DNA from: Neorhizobium galegae bv. orientalis str. HAMBI 540
Lineage (GTDB): Bacteria > Pseudomonadota > Alphaproteobacteria > Rhizobiales > Rhizobiaceae
Assembly: GCF_000731315.1 (NCBI RefSeq)
Contig: NZ_HG938354.1
Span: forward strand, 372,001 to 436,000
Direction of reading: 5' to 3'
Length of the DNA stretch: 64,000 bases
Under the pieces are notes generated by a model. The model did not search any database. It was not told the origin of the DNA and saw only the letters and a program-made list of their open reading frames with translations. This document shows positions 35,098 to 43,356 of the stretch, piece after piece; within the stretch, counting starts at the first letter, position 1, and each line of letters starts with the position of its first letter. A program made the position numbers and the translations under genes.

Positions 35098-35116
35098 CGC
35101 CGCTCTTCGAGCGGCG
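35098..35116 (-). promoter_or_regulatory. Hairpin in riboswitch expression platform
   Basis: CGCCGCTC / GAGCGGCG perfect 8-bp stem with a 3-nt loop, between the aptamer and ribB. No U run follows, so regulation by translation or Rho is more likely than intrinsic termination. Confidence 0.5.
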
Positions 35117-35121
35117 TACCT

Positions 35122-35262
35122 GCCTTGTCCTCTTCCATCCGGACTATACCGTCGGCTCCGGCATCTCACCGGATCTGCTGACCCTTCCTTTGGAGAAGGC
35201 GCTCGCGGGCTCCGGAATTGCTTCCGATACCGCCGGTGGGGAATTTCACCCCGCCCTGAGAA
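35122..35262 (-). ncRNA. FMN riboswitch (RFN element)
   Basis: The leftward strand carries the conserved RFN segments in order: GGGCGGGGTGAAATTCCCC, ACCGGCGGTAT, AGCCCGCGAGCGCC, GGTCAGCAGATCCGGTG, GATGCCGGAGCCGACGGT and ATAGTCCGGATGGAAGAGG. This is the six-helix FMN aptamer that represses riboflavin genes when FMN is plentiful. It lies 115 bp before the ribB start. Confidence 0.95.
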
Positions 35263-35403
35263 CCGAACCAAGATAGGAAATTCAACCGCCTGAACGCAAG
35301 CCCAAAATAGAGCACGCACTGTTCATTTTCTGCGTCTCCTCGGAACTGACAACGGCCACGCCATCGTTTCAGCGCACACCACGCACCTCCGGTTGCCAAA
35401 GAC

Positions 35404-36186
35404 TCAGGACATGATCAGTCCGCCGTCGACATTGATCGTCTGCCCGGTGATGTAAGCCGCGTCGTCGCTGGCGAGGAAGGTCACGAGGCCGGCAACGTCC
35501 TCGCCGGAACCTGCCCGCTTCATGGGGATGCCTTCGACCCATTCCTTCATAAGTTCGCCAGGAGCGTAGTTGCCCAGCAGCTTGCCCCAGGCCTGGTCGT
35601 TGTACGCCCACATGTCGGTCTCAATGATCCCGGGGCAGAACGCGTTGACAGTGATTTTCTCGGTCGCGACTTCCTTGGCAAGACTCTGGGTAATCCCGAC
35701 AACGCCCATCTTCGAGGCAGCGTAGTGAGGCGTATAGATAAAGCCATCGCGGGCCTGTCCGGAGGCCGTATTGATGATACGGCCTCCCTTGCCGTGCTTG
35801 CGCATGCGCAGAATGGCCTCCTGGGCGCAGAGGAAGACCCCCTTCGTATTGACAGCCATGACCTTGTCCCACTCGCTTTCGGTCATGTCCTCGATCCGAG
35901 CGATCGTGATGACGCCGGCATTCTGGATCGACACGTCGACCGTGCCGAACGCGTTCTCAGCCGCATCGTAGAGTGCCCTGACGCTCGCCTTGTCGGTCAC
36001 GTCGCCAACAAAGGAGATTGCATGACCTCCTGTGGCCCTGATCTTCTCGGCAACACCATGGACCGCATCCTCGTTGGCAGAAACGACGAGGTTTGCGCCC
36101 TCGCGTGCGAAGCGATAGGCGATTGCAGCACCGATACCGCGGCTGCCCCCGGTTATCACGACGGTCTTGTTCTCGAAACGATTCAT
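35404..36186 (-). CDS. SDR-family polyol/sugar dehydrogenase
   Basis: Classical short-chain dehydrogenase of 260 residues that oxidises a secondary alcohol with NAD(P). The cofactor motif is TGGSRGIG (residues 12-19), NAG is at 89-91, and the catalytic triad is S142, Y155 and K159 (NTASGQARDG, YAASK). It ends TGQTINVDGGLIMS. The long loop ETDMWAYNDQAWGKLLGNYAPGE.. is typical of sorbitol- and galactitol-type SDRs. It is the last gene of the leftward arm of the polyol cluster, 49 bp after the triose-phosphate isomerase. It probably acts on the imported polyol or a derived ketose; the substrate is unproven. Confidence 0.9.
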   Translation of the reverse strand: MNRFENKTVVITGGSRGIGAAIAYRFAREGANLVVSANEDAVHGVAEKIRATGGHAISFVGDVTDKASVRALYDAAENAFGTVDVSIQNAGVITIARIEDMTESEWDKVMAVNTKGVFLCAQEAILRMRKHGKGGRIINTASGQARDGFIYTPHYAASKMGVVGITQSLAKEVATEKITVNAFCPGIIETDMWAYNDQAWGKLLGNYAPGELMKEWVEGIPMKRAGSGEDVAGLVTFLASDDAAYITGQTINVDGGLIMS

Positions 36187-36235
36187 GGAAATCCTCCTAT
36201 TGGGTCGGGGTTGAGGTGGCCGAACGAGAGTGGCC

Positions 36236-36973
36236 TCAGGCGGAGGCCAGAATGATCCGGGCGAAGTCGGCCCCCTTCAGAGAGGCTCCGCCGACAAGTG
36301 CGCCATTCACGTTTCGCACGCCGAAGATCGACCCGGCATTGGACGACTTGACGGATCCCCCGTAGAGGATCCGCGCTTGGCGGCCGTCCGGGCCAAGCTC
36401 GTCTTCGAGAAGATTCCGGACAAACGTATGGACCTCCTCGATCTGATCTGGTGTCGGCACTACTCCTGTTCCGATTGCCCATACCGGCTCGTAGGCGATT
36501 GCGGTATTGGAGCTGGTGGCGGTCGCGGGGAGTGATCCGCGAAGCTGCCTGCGCACCACGTCGAGCGCATGGCCATCATCCCGTTCCGCGCCGGTTTCGC
36601 CAATGCAGATGATGCTGGTCAACCCCGAGGCATGGGCGGCCGCCGCCTTTCGGGCGACGGTCATGTCGGTTTCGTGATAGACGGCCCGACGCTCGGAATG
36701 TCCCAGTATCACGTATCGCGCTCCCACCTCAGCGAGCATCTCTGCGGAGATGTCACTGGTATATGCGCCAGACGTCTTGGCGTGGCAGTCCTGAGCGCCA
36801 ATCGCAATCGGAGATCCTTGAGCCTGTGTCACGGCCTTTTCCAGCAGCGTGAAGGGCGGGCAGATCACGATGTCGCACGCCGCCCGTTCGGCACTTTCCT
36901 TCAGCGCCTCGATCTCGGCTAACGAGGAGGCGAGCCCATTCATCTTCCAGTTTCCAGCAATCAGTTTCCTCAT
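36236..36973 (-). CDS. tpiA: Triose-phosphate isomerase
   Basis: Interconverts dihydroxyacetone phosphate and glyceraldehyde 3-phosphate; 245 residues. All catalytic landmarks are intact: GNWKMNG with K10, VILGHSERR with H92, AYEPVWAIGTG with E162 and the phosphate loop ILYGGSVKSSNA. GTG at 36982 overlaps the previous stop (GTGA) and would add three residues; the ATG at 36973 gives the usual MRKLIAGNWK start. In the cluster it could turn the triose phosphate released by the split transketolase step into its acceptor glyceraldehyde 3-phosphate. Because the catalytic set is canonical it should be a true TPI; an erythrulose-phosphate isomerase role, known for TPI paralogues, is the alternative. 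Confidence 0.92.
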   Translation of the reverse strand: MRKLIAGNWKMNGLASSLAEIEALKESAERAACDIVICPPFTLLEKAVTQAQGSPIAIGAQDCHAKTSGAYTSDISAEMLAEVGARYVILGHSERRAVYHETDMTVARKAAAAHASGLTSIICIGETGAERDDGHALDVVRRQLRGSLPATATSSNTAIAYEPVWAIGTGVVPTPDQIEEVHTFVRNLLEDELGPDGRQARILYGGSVKSSNAGSIFGVRNVNGALVGGASLKGADFARIILASA

Positions 36974-36978
36974 GGCGC

Positions 36979-37767
36979 TCACCAGCAGCAGAAGCCGCCG
37001 TCGACGAGCAGATCCACGCCCGTCACGAAGCTGGCAGCGTCAGAAAGTAAAAATACCGCTGGGCCGACCATCTCGTCGACATTGGCCATGCGCTGCATCG
37101 GGGTCTGTTCCTCGAACAGCCTTGTCTGATGGACCATTTCCGGTCTCGTGTTCATCGGGGTCGCGGTGTAGCCGGGGGAGATCGTGTTCACCCTGATCCC
37201 GCGGCCCACCCACTCCATCGCCATTGACTTGGACATATGGATCACGCCCGCCTTGGAGGCATTGTAGTGAGCCTGGCTCAGGCCTCTGTTGACGATGACG
37301 CCGGACATGGAAGCGATGTTGACGATCGACCCGCGACCGTTCCTGAGCATCGCTCTTGCTTCAGCCTGGCAGGATAGGAACACCCCCTTCAGGTTGATGT
37401 CCATCAGGGTTTGGTACTGGTCCTCCTCCATCTCCTCAGCAGCATTGGCGTTGGCGATGCCTGCGGCGTTGACTGCAAGGGTCAGCGGCCCCAGCTCGGC
37501 CTCTGTTCGCGCGACCGCCTCGGCGAGGCAGGACTTGCTGGTGACGTCGCAGGCGATCTGGATCGACCGCCGGCCGGCGACCTGGACATGTTTCGCGGTG
37601 TCGGCAAGACCATTGTCCGAACGGCGATCGAGCAGAGCGACATCGGCGCCGCATTGCGCCAGGCCGATGGCGATCCGCTGGCCGATTCCGCTACCGGCGC
37701 CGGTGACGATGGCGATCTGGCCTGCAAGATCAAAAAGCCTCGGTGCGTTGAGAGTGATGTCGGACAT
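36979..37767 (-). CDS. SDR-family polyol dehydrogenase (threitol/arabinitol-type)
   Basis: Classical SDR of 262 residues with TGAGSGIG at 22-29 and the catalytic triad S153, Y168 and K172 (IASMSG, HYNASKAG). The C-terminus GFCCW resembles those of polyol dehydrogenases that act on D-threitol, D-arabinitol or xylitol. The ligand loop YTATPMNTRPEMVHQ is also of that group. It follows the ABC ATPase gene by 22 bp and overlaps the TPI start region. In context it is the best candidate for the first step, oxidising the imported alditol to a ketose that the FGGY kinase can phosphorylate. Confidence 0.9.
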   Translation of the reverse strand: MSDITLNAPRLFDLAGQIAIVTGAGSGIGQRIAIGLAQCGADVALLDRRSDNGLADTAKHVQVAGRRSIQIACDVTSKSCLAEAVARTEAELGPLTLAVNAAGIANANAAEEMEEDQYQTLMDINLKGVFLSCQAEARAMLRNGRGSIVNIASMSGVIVNRGLSQAHYNASKAGVIHMSKSMAMEWVGRGIRVNTISPGYTATPMNTRPEMVHQTRLFEEQTPMQRMANVDEMVGPAVFLLSDAASFVTGVDLLVDGGFCCW

Positions 37768-37789
37768 CGCTCTTCCTTCCCTGTCTGTT

Positions 37790-39268
37790 TCAGATTGTGG
37801 CTAGCTCCATGACGGAGACGTCGTTCGCCTCGTCACGATTGAGGATTCCTGCCTGCTTGCCTTGCGCGAGCACGAGAATGCGGTTCGAGATTCCAAGGAC
37901 CTCTTCGAGGTCGGAGCTGACGACGATTACCGCGACGCCCGTCCGGGCAAGGTCAGCAATGATGTCGTAGATACTTGCGCGGGCGCCCACGTCGATGCCA
38001 CGGGTCGGTTCGTCCAGCACGACGACCTTCGGATCGCGCGTCAGCCACTTGGCAATCACGACCTTCTGCTGGTTGCCCCCCGAAAGATCCGAAGCGAGCT
38101 GACCCGAGCGGCCCTTGACCCCGAACTTCGCGACGGCTTCGTCAGCGAAGGTGCGTTTGGCACGGGGCGAGAGCCAGCCGCGTCCGAGTTTGTCGAGATT
38201 GGCGTAGACGATGTTCTCGCCGATGCGGTGTCCGACGACCAAGCCCTGATCCTTGCGGTCTTCCGGAACCATGACGATTCCATTGGCGATGGCGTCCGCC
38301 GGGCATCGGAGTTTCAGTTCCCGTCCCTCGAGCTTGATGGATCCTGCACTGACGGGGTCAGCTCCGGCGATGGCACGGACGAGCTCGGTGCGGCCTGCAC
38401 CGATAAGCCCTGCGATTCCAAGAATCTCCCCCGCCTTGACGTCAAAGCTGACATCGCGGAATGAGCCGTTGGGAGAACCAAGACCGGAGATCTGCAGAAC
38501 CGGCCGGTTCTTGGGAACAGGAAGAGGAGGGAACATCCGATCAAGCGATCGCCCCACCATGCTTTCCACGATAGTGCGCACCGGCGTGGCGCTGTCAGCG
38601 AATTCCTGGACTCGCTCGCCGTCCCGAAGAACGACGATCCGGTCGGTGATCTGCCTGATCTCCTCCATGCGGTGGGAGATATAGATGATGCCGACGCCTT
38701 CGGACCTAAGCTTCCTGACCTGCTCGAACAGAGCTTCAGTTTCCGCTCCTCCGAGCGCTGCCGTCGGTTCGTCGAGGATCAGGAGCCTCGCATCGAGAGC
38801 CAACGCCTTCGCGATCTCGACGAGTTGCTGGTTTGCTGTAGAAAGACCTTCAACTTTGCGCGTCGCGGGAAGGTGTAGGTTTAGGCGGGCAAGCTGCTCC
38901 TGGGCGCGGCGGACCATCTGGGCGCGGTCCACAACGCCGTTCTTCATGGGCCAGCGTCCGATGAAGACGTTTTCGGCGATTGAAAGCTGCGGCAGGAGCT
39001 GCAACTCCTGATGAATGAGAACAATACCATTGTCGATGGCTTCTCTCGGGGTGGCTGGGGCATAGGGCTGCCCCAGCCATGTCATTGTACCTTCGGAGGG
39101 CGTGCGTGATCCCGCAATGATGCCGGAGAGCGTGGATTTTCCCGCTCCGTTTTCACCGAGAAGCGCGACCACCTCGCCGGGATGGACGTCCAGGCTAACA
39201 TTTTTGAGAACCTGGAGAGGTCCGTATCGCTTGGATATGCCCCTCAGTGAAAGAACCGGAACGGTCAC
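37790..39268 (-). CDS. Sugar ABC transporter ATP-binding protein (RbsA-like, two domains)
   Basis: Carbohydrate-uptake-2 ATPase of 492 residues with two nucleotide-binding domains. The N-terminal domain is canonical (Walker A GENGAGKSTLSG, Walker B LLILDEPTAALGG). The C-terminal domain has the degenerate Walker A GLIGAGRTELVRA typical of RbsA/XylG, with SGGNQQKVVIAKWL and VVLDEPTRGIDVG. It works with the permease at 40341 and the binding protein at 39296 to import a pentose-, polyol- or branched-sugar-like ligand. Confidence 0.95.
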   Translation of the reverse strand: MTVPVLSLRGISKRYGPLQVLKNVSLDVHPGEVVALLGENGAGKSTLSGIIAGSRTPSEGTMTWLGQPYAPATPREAIDNGIVLIHQELQLLPQLSIAENVFIGRWPMKNGVVDRAQMVRRAQEQLARLNLHLPATRKVEGLSTANQQLVEIAKALALDARLLILDEPTAALGGAETEALFEQVRKLRSEGVGIIYISHRMEEIRQITDRIVVLRDGERVQEFADSATPVRTIVESMVGRSLDRMFPPLPVPKNRPVLQISGLGSPNGSFRDVSFDVKAGEILGIAGLIGAGRTELVRAIAGADPVSAGSIKLEGRELKLRCPADAIANGIVMVPEDRKDQGLVVGHRIGENIVYANLDKLGRGWLSPRAKRTFADEAVAKFGVKGRSGQLASDLSGGNQQKVVIAKWLTRDPKVVVLDEPTRGIDVGARASIYDIIADLARTGVAVIVVSSDLEEVLGISNRILVLAQGKQAGILNRDEANDVSVMELATI

Positions 39269-39295
39269 AGCTACGCCTCCTCAAGGTCAAGTCGA

Positions 39296-40225
39296 TCAGG
39301 GATGGTTGGCGATGAAGCCTGCCACGTTTTCCTTCGTCGTCAGCGTGGCGTCCATCAGCTGGACCGGCGGGACCTTCTCGCCGGCCACCAGCTTAACGGC
39401 GTTCTCGACAGCGTCCCGGCCCATCTTCTGTGTCTGCTGGGTCGCGGTCACATTGAACACCCCCTTGCTTAGAGCCTCCAATGCCGCGGTATCGCCGTCA
39501 AAGCCGCCGACCACGATCTTCTGGGACGGATTGGCGACCTTGATCGCTTGGGCAGCGCCAAGTGCCAGACCATCCGCTTGAGCGAAGACGATCGAAACGT
39601 CAGGGTTCGCCTGCAGCATGTTCTGCATGATCTGGAAGCCCTCGTCCTGGCTCCAAAGATTGGAAAACTGCTCGGCTACGACCTTGACGCCTGGGTTCGC
39701 CTTGACGGATTCCATGCAGCCCTTCGTTCGGTCGACTTCCGGCGTCGTCCCCTTCTGGCCATGGATTATCACCATCTTGCCCTTTCCGCCGGCCTGCTTG
39801 AGGATATAGTCGCATACGGCCTTGGCCGACGTCACGGAGTCGGTCGCCAGGAATGTGTCTCCTGGTGCGCCCTCCGCGTTACGGTCAACGTTGATGACGG
39901 GAATGCCGGCGTTCTTTGCAAGCTTCACCGGCACGGTTGCCGCCGCAGCGCCTGCCGGAATGTAGATCAGGGCGCCGATGTTCTGTGTGAGCAAGTCCTG
40001 GATCTGGTTCACCTGGGTCGGGCCGTCACCTTTGGCGTCGACAACGACGACTGCGATGCCACGTTTCTTGGCTTCGGCCTCGACGGACTGCTTGATCTGG
40101 TTGAAGAAGTTGGCTTGAAGGTTGGCAACGGCCAAGCCGAGCTTCTTCAGTTCGGCCGCGTGCACGGGTCCGAGCGTGAGGCCGAGCAGGGCAGCGGAAG
40201 CGAGCAGGGTGCGCGCAATTTTCAT
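39296..40225 (-). CDS. Sugar ABC transporter substrate-binding protein (RbsB-like)
   Basis: Periplasmic type I sugar-binding protein of 309 residues. It has a signal peptide (KIARTLLASAALLGLTLGPVHA, cut after VHA), then KKLGLAVANLQANFFNQIKQ, DLLTQNIGALIYIPAGAAA, NVDRNAEG and FAQADGLALGAAQA, the ligand-pocket strands of ribose- and xylose-type receptors. It lies between the permease and ATPase genes, with GGAGGAAATACA before the ATG. A 7-bp hairpin in the 115-bp gap after the permease (40283-40307) may set the relative levels. Confidence 0.94.
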   Translation of the reverse strand: MKIARTLLASAALLGLTLGPVHAAELKKLGLAVANLQANFFNQIKQSVEAEAKKRGIAVVVVDAKGDGPTQVNQIQDLLTQNIGALIYIPAGAAAATVPVKLAKNAGIPVINVDRNAEGAPGDTFLATDSVTSAKAVCDYILKQAGGKGKMVIIHGQKGTTPEVDRTKGCMESVKANPGVKVVAEQFSNLWSQDEGFQIMQNMLQANPDVSIVFAQADGLALGAAQAIKVANPSQKIVVGGFDGDTAALEALSKGVFNVTATQQTQKMGRDAVENAVKLVAGEKVPPVQLMDATLTTKENVAGFIANHP

Positions 40226-40282
40226 TGTATTTCCTCCGTTTTAGGTGAAACCCTCGGGTAGGTCCTCCCCCTCTGGGCACTA

Positions 40283-40307
40283 TCCGGCTCGAACCTCTCA
40301 AGCCGGA
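40283..40307 (-). promoter_or_regulatory. Intercistronic hairpin between sugar permease and binding protein
   Basis: TCCGGCT / AGCCGGA stem with an 11-nt loop in the permease-to-binding-protein gap; a possible mRNA processing or stability element. Confidence 0.4.
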
Positions 40308-40340
40308 ATGGGTGGAGACCGCCATCGGCGGACTCAATCG

Positions 40341-41321
40341 TCAGGCGCGGCGCCGACGAATGGTCTCTGCTCCAACGGCAAGCACGATCACGATACCGAT
40401 GATAACCTGCTGCAGGAACGGCGAGACGTTGAGAAGGTTGAGGCCGTTCCGCAGAACTCCGATGATGAGGACGCCGATCAGCGTGCCCCCAATGCCGCCC
40501 GCACCACCGGACAGTGAAGTTCCACCGATAACGACCGCCGCAATGGTGTCCAGTTCATAACCGAACCCGCTCGACGGTTGAACGGAGTCGAGACGAGCGG
40601 CCAGCACAATGCCTGCAAGTCCTGCCAGGATGGCGCTCGCGACGTAGACGGCCACCGTCACAAGCTGAACATTGATGCCGGCAAGCCGCGCGACCTCGGG
40701 GTTCCCGCCGACCGCGTAGATCATCCGGCCTTCGGAGCGGAAGTGAAGAAAGAGCCACGCGATGAGCACGACTGCCAGCATGAGGAAGACGGTCGCAGTC
40801 AGGACGCCGAAGTGACGGTCGATCGCGAGCATCATGAACCAGTCCGGAAATCCTACGATCTGCTGGCCGTCGGTGATCATGTTCGCCACCCCGCGAGCAG
40901 CCGACATCATGGCCAGCGTGGCGATGAAGGCAGGAACCCTGAACGCCGTCACAAGCAGCCCAACGATCAGTCCTGAAACCGCTGAGGCAAGCAGGCCGAG
41001 AGCGATCCCCAGGGGCAACGGAAGGCCTGCTACATTTGCCGTCCAGCCCATCACCATCATTGCGAGCGCGAGCACCGACCCTACTGACAGGTCAATGCCT
41101 CCAATGAGAATGACGAAGGTCATTCCCACCGCCATGATGCCGAGAACCGTGATCTGGTCGAGGATGTTCAGACCGTTCCGGACCGACAGGAAGGCTTCCG
41201 TGCTGAAACTCAGAAAGATGCAGAGTGCGAGCAGCCCGACAAGTGGACCGGTCGCTCCCTTCAGCTTGCTGAGCCAACTGCCGGATAAACGCCGCTGTTG
41301 ATGGATTTCAAGCGCCACCAT
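40341..41321 (-). CDS. Sugar ABC transporter permease (RbsC-like)
   Basis: Inner-membrane permease of 326 residues with about ten helices. It carries the RbsC-family segments GMTFVILIGGIDLSVGSVLAL, ARGVANMITDGQQIVG, AVGGNPEVARLAGINV and GGTSLSGGAGGIGGTLIGVL, and ends with the short basic tail IRRRRA. GGGGAGGAAAA precedes the ATG. It is the first gene of the leftward arm, directly behind the promoter and operator at 41362-41419, and divergent from the transketolase genes. Confidence 0.95.
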   Translation of the reverse strand: MVALEIHQQRRLSGSWLSKLKGATGPLVGLLALCIFLSFSTEAFLSVRNGLNILDQITVLGIMAVGMTFVILIGGIDLSVGSVLALAMMVMGWTANVAGLPLPLGIALGLLASAVSGLIVGLLVTAFRVPAFIATLAMMSAARGVANMITDGQQIVGFPDWFMMLAIDRHFGVLTATVFLMLAVVLIAWLFLHFRSEGRMIYAVGGNPEVARLAGINVQLVTVAVYVASAILAGLAGIVLAARLDSVQPSSGFGYELDTIAAVVIGGTSLSGGAGGIGGTLIGVLIIGVLRNGLNLLNVSPFLQQVIIGIVIVLAVGAETIRRRRA

Positions 41322-41361
41322 TTTTCCTCCCCAAGTCTAGGTTATGGCCAACGTTGTGACG

Positions 41362-41375
41362 GGAATAAATATTCA
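41362..41375. promoter_or_regulatory. Predicted SorC-family operator 1
   Basis: GGAATAAATATTCA, close to the inverted repeat TGAAT-N4-ATTCA seen perfectly at 44817-44830. It lies downstream of the predicted -10 of the leftward promoter. Confidence 0.55.
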
Positions 41376-41390
41376 TGCCTGCTGGAAAAT

Positions 41391-41419
41391 TCATTAACAA
41401 CTTGCAAAAGAGGTGTCAA
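41391..41419 (-). promoter_or_regulatory. Predicted promoter of the sugar ABC/SDR/TPI operon
   Basis: The bottom strand has a perfect -35 TTGACA (41414-41419), a 17-bp spacer and a weak -10 TAATGA (41391-41396). Operator 1 follows about 15 bp downstream. Confidence 0.45.
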
Positions 41420-41502
41420 CATATTTTGCGGCGGGGCGCCAGGTTGGCGGAGGGGCTTTTAAGGCTTGACTATCTTCGAGCTTGTGCAAAAATATTGGCA
41501 AA

Positions 41503-41516
41503 TGAATAAATATGCA
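41503..41516. promoter_or_regulatory. Predicted SorC-family operator 2
   Basis: TGAATAAATATGCA, one mismatch from the inverted repeat TGAAT-N4-ATTCA, 12 bp before the transketolase start. A TTGACT (41466-41471) with an AT-rich -10 region near 41490 lies upstream. Confidence 0.5.
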
Positions 41517-41528
41517 CGCGAGGATAAA

Positions 41529-42338
41529 ATGAATATCACTGAACTTGAGCGCGTTGCTCGCGACATTCGGCTACGCGATCTTCAGGCAGTCTTCGAGGCG
41601 GGCGCCGGCCATATCGGCGGCGAGATGTCGGTCATCGATATCCTCGCTGCTCTGTATTTTCGCGTGCTCAAAGTTTGGCCCGACCAGCCGAAGCACCCCG
41701 ACCGGGACCGGTTCGTTCTTTCGAAGGGCCATACGGCCTGCGCGCTCTACGTCACCCTGGCAAAGCGGGGCTTCATTCCCGAAGACGAAATCTCGACCTT
41801 CCTGAAGCCCCATTCGCGCCTGAACGGCCACCCCAACTGCAACAAGGTTCCCGGCGTGGAGACAAACACCGGACCACTCGGGCACGGCCTGCCCGTTGCA
41901 GTGGGAATGGCGAAGGCCGCAAAGCTGTCCGGGGCAGGTTACCACACCTACGTCGTCACCGGCGACGGGGAGATGCAGGAAGGCTCCAACTGGGAGGCGA
42001 TCATGGCTGCCGCTCAGTTCAAGCTGGACAACCTCACGCTGATCATCGACCACAACAGGTTTCAGCAGGGCGCATCGCTCGCCGACACCAACGACCTTGC
42101 ACCGCTCCGTCCGAAGCTGGAGGCCTTCGACTGGGAGGTGAGCGAGATCGATGGCAACGACATGAACCAGGTTGTGCCGGCACTCGAACACCGGACGTCG
42201 CGGCCGCACTGCATCGTGGCCCATACCAACAAGGGGCAGGGCATCTCGTTCATGCAGGACCGCGTCGACTGGCATCACAAGGTGCCGAGCAAGGAACAGT
42301 ACGATATCGCGATCGCAGAACTCTTGGAGGCAATTTGA
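41529..42338 (+). CDS. Transketolase N-terminal subunit (thiamine-pyrophosphate binding)
   Basis: First half of a split transketolase, 269 residues. It has the substrate/TPP histidines in GHIGGEMS and FVLSKGHTACALYV, GPLGHGLPVAVGMAKA, and the TPP motif GDGEMQEGSNWEA ending in LIIDHNRFQ. The start is the ATG at 41529, preceded by GAGGATAAA; an earlier ATG at 41502 lies in the operator. The stop overlaps the next ATG (TGATG), so the two subunits are made together. Split transketolases are known from catabolic operons, including the apulose-4-phosphate transketolase AptA/AptB of D-apiose degradation. With a kinase, two SDRs and TPI alongside, cleavage of a ketose phosphate is the likely role. 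Confidence 0.93.
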   Translation: MNITELERVARDIRLRDLQAVFEAGAGHIGGEMSVIDILAALYFRVLKVWPDQPKHPDRDRFVLSKGHTACALYVTLAKRGFIPEDEISTFLKPHSRLNGHPNCNKVPGVETNTGPLGHGLPVAVGMAKAAKLSGAGYHTYVVTGDGEMQEGSNWEAIMAAAQFKLDNLTLIIDHNRFQQGASLADTNDLAPLRPKLEAFDWEVSEIDGNDMNQVVPALEHRTSRPHCIVAHTNKGQGISFMQDRVDWHHKVPSKEQYDIAIAELLEAI

Positions 42339-43294
42339 TGAACGCGCCGGTAAATTCCCCCAAACTGTACGACTGCCGCGACGCCTTCGCCGCAACCCTC
42401 GAGCGCCTCGCGGCCGAAGACGAGACTGTGGTCGCTGTCTGCAATGACTCTGTCGGCTCTTCCAAACTGGGAGGCTTCAAGTCCAGGTTCCCGGCGCGGC
42501 TGGTAAATGTGGGTATCGCGGAGCAGAACATGGTCGGCGTTGGCGCAGGTCTCGCCAACGGTGGGCGCATCCCCTTCGTCTGTGGGGCTTCTCCCTTCCT
42601 GACAGGGCGTTCCTTGGAACAAATCAAGGCAGACATCTCGTACTCCAACGCAAATGTGAAGCTCGTAGGGATTTCGTCGGGAATGGCCTACGGCGAATTG
42701 GGGCCTACCCACCATTCCATCGAGGACTTCGCCTGGACCCGCGTTCTTCCAAACCTTCCAGTCATCGCTCCCTGCGACCGCATAGAGACTGCGGCAGCGA
42801 TTGAGTGGGCGGCGAAGTATGAGGGGCCATGCTTCCTGCGCCTGTCGCGCGTCGGCGTTCCCGATCTGCTTCCGGAAAGCCACAAGTTCGAGCTTGGCAA
42901 GGCAAATCTTCTTCGGGAGGGATCGGATGTCACTCTCATCGCCAACGGCACCCTGACCCACCGGATGGTCAAGGCGGCAGAAATTCTGGCGGAGCGAAAC
43001 ATCAGTGCCAGGGTGCTCAACCTGGCGACTGTTCGTCCGATCGACGAAGCGGCGATCATCGAGGCTGCCAGGGAGACGGGTGCGATCGTCACAGCCGAAG
43101 AGCATTCGGTGTTTGGCGGTTTGGGGTCCGCAGTCGCCGAAGTGGTTGTCGACTATGCTCCGGTTCCGATGAAGCGCCTTGGCGTTCCAGGCATCTACGC
43201 CCCGACCGGATCCGCCGAATTCCTGCTCGATGAATTCGGGATGTCGCCTGTGGCGATTGCGGACGCAGCACAGGCGTTGATCAAGCGTAAGTAG
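42338..43294 (+). CDS. Transketolase C-terminal subunit
   Basis: Second half of the split transketolase, 318 residues: the pyrimidine-binding domain with the catalytic glutamate in VNVGIAEQNMVGVGAGLA, AYGELGPTHHSIEDFAW, and the C-terminal domain with RVLNLATVRPIDE and TAEEHSVFGGLGSAVAE. TTGGAGG precedes the ATG at 42338. The frame is open far upstream but overlaps the N-terminal subunit there and is not coding. It is expected to form an alpha2beta2 enzyme with the previous product. Confidence 0.94.
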   Translation: MNAPVNSPKLYDCRDAFAATLERLAAEDETVVAVCNDSVGSSKLGGFKSRFPARLVNVGIAEQNMVGVGAGLANGGRIPFVCGASPFLTGRSLEQIKADISYSNANVKLVGISSGMAYGELGPTHHSIEDFAWTRVLPNLPVIAPCDRIETAAAIEWAAKYEGPCFLRLSRVGVPDLLPESHKFELGKANLLREGSDVTLIANGTLTHRMVKAAEILAERNISARVLNLATVRPIDEAAIIEAARETGAIVTAEEHSVFGGLGSAVAEVVVDYAPVPMKRLGVPGIYAPTGSAEFLLDEFGMSPVAIADAAQALIKRK

Positions 43295-43356
43295 CATATT
43301 GCATAGGGAAGCCGGGACGGCCAGCTGCGCCCCGGATTCCGATTTGGGAGGACCAT

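Larger units (their letters stand above)
35008..35403 (-). other. ribB leader and upstream region
   Basis: No gene. Holds the FMN riboswitch, a hairpin between the aptamer and the start codon, the ribB promoter and, at the far end, the 3' end of the leftward polyol operon. Confidence 0.6.

Noticed and set aside
41675..42337. Upstream extension of the transketolase C-terminal subunit frame
   Set aside because: Overlaps the N-terminal subunit in another frame; the ATG at 42338 has TTGGAGG and starts the known domain.
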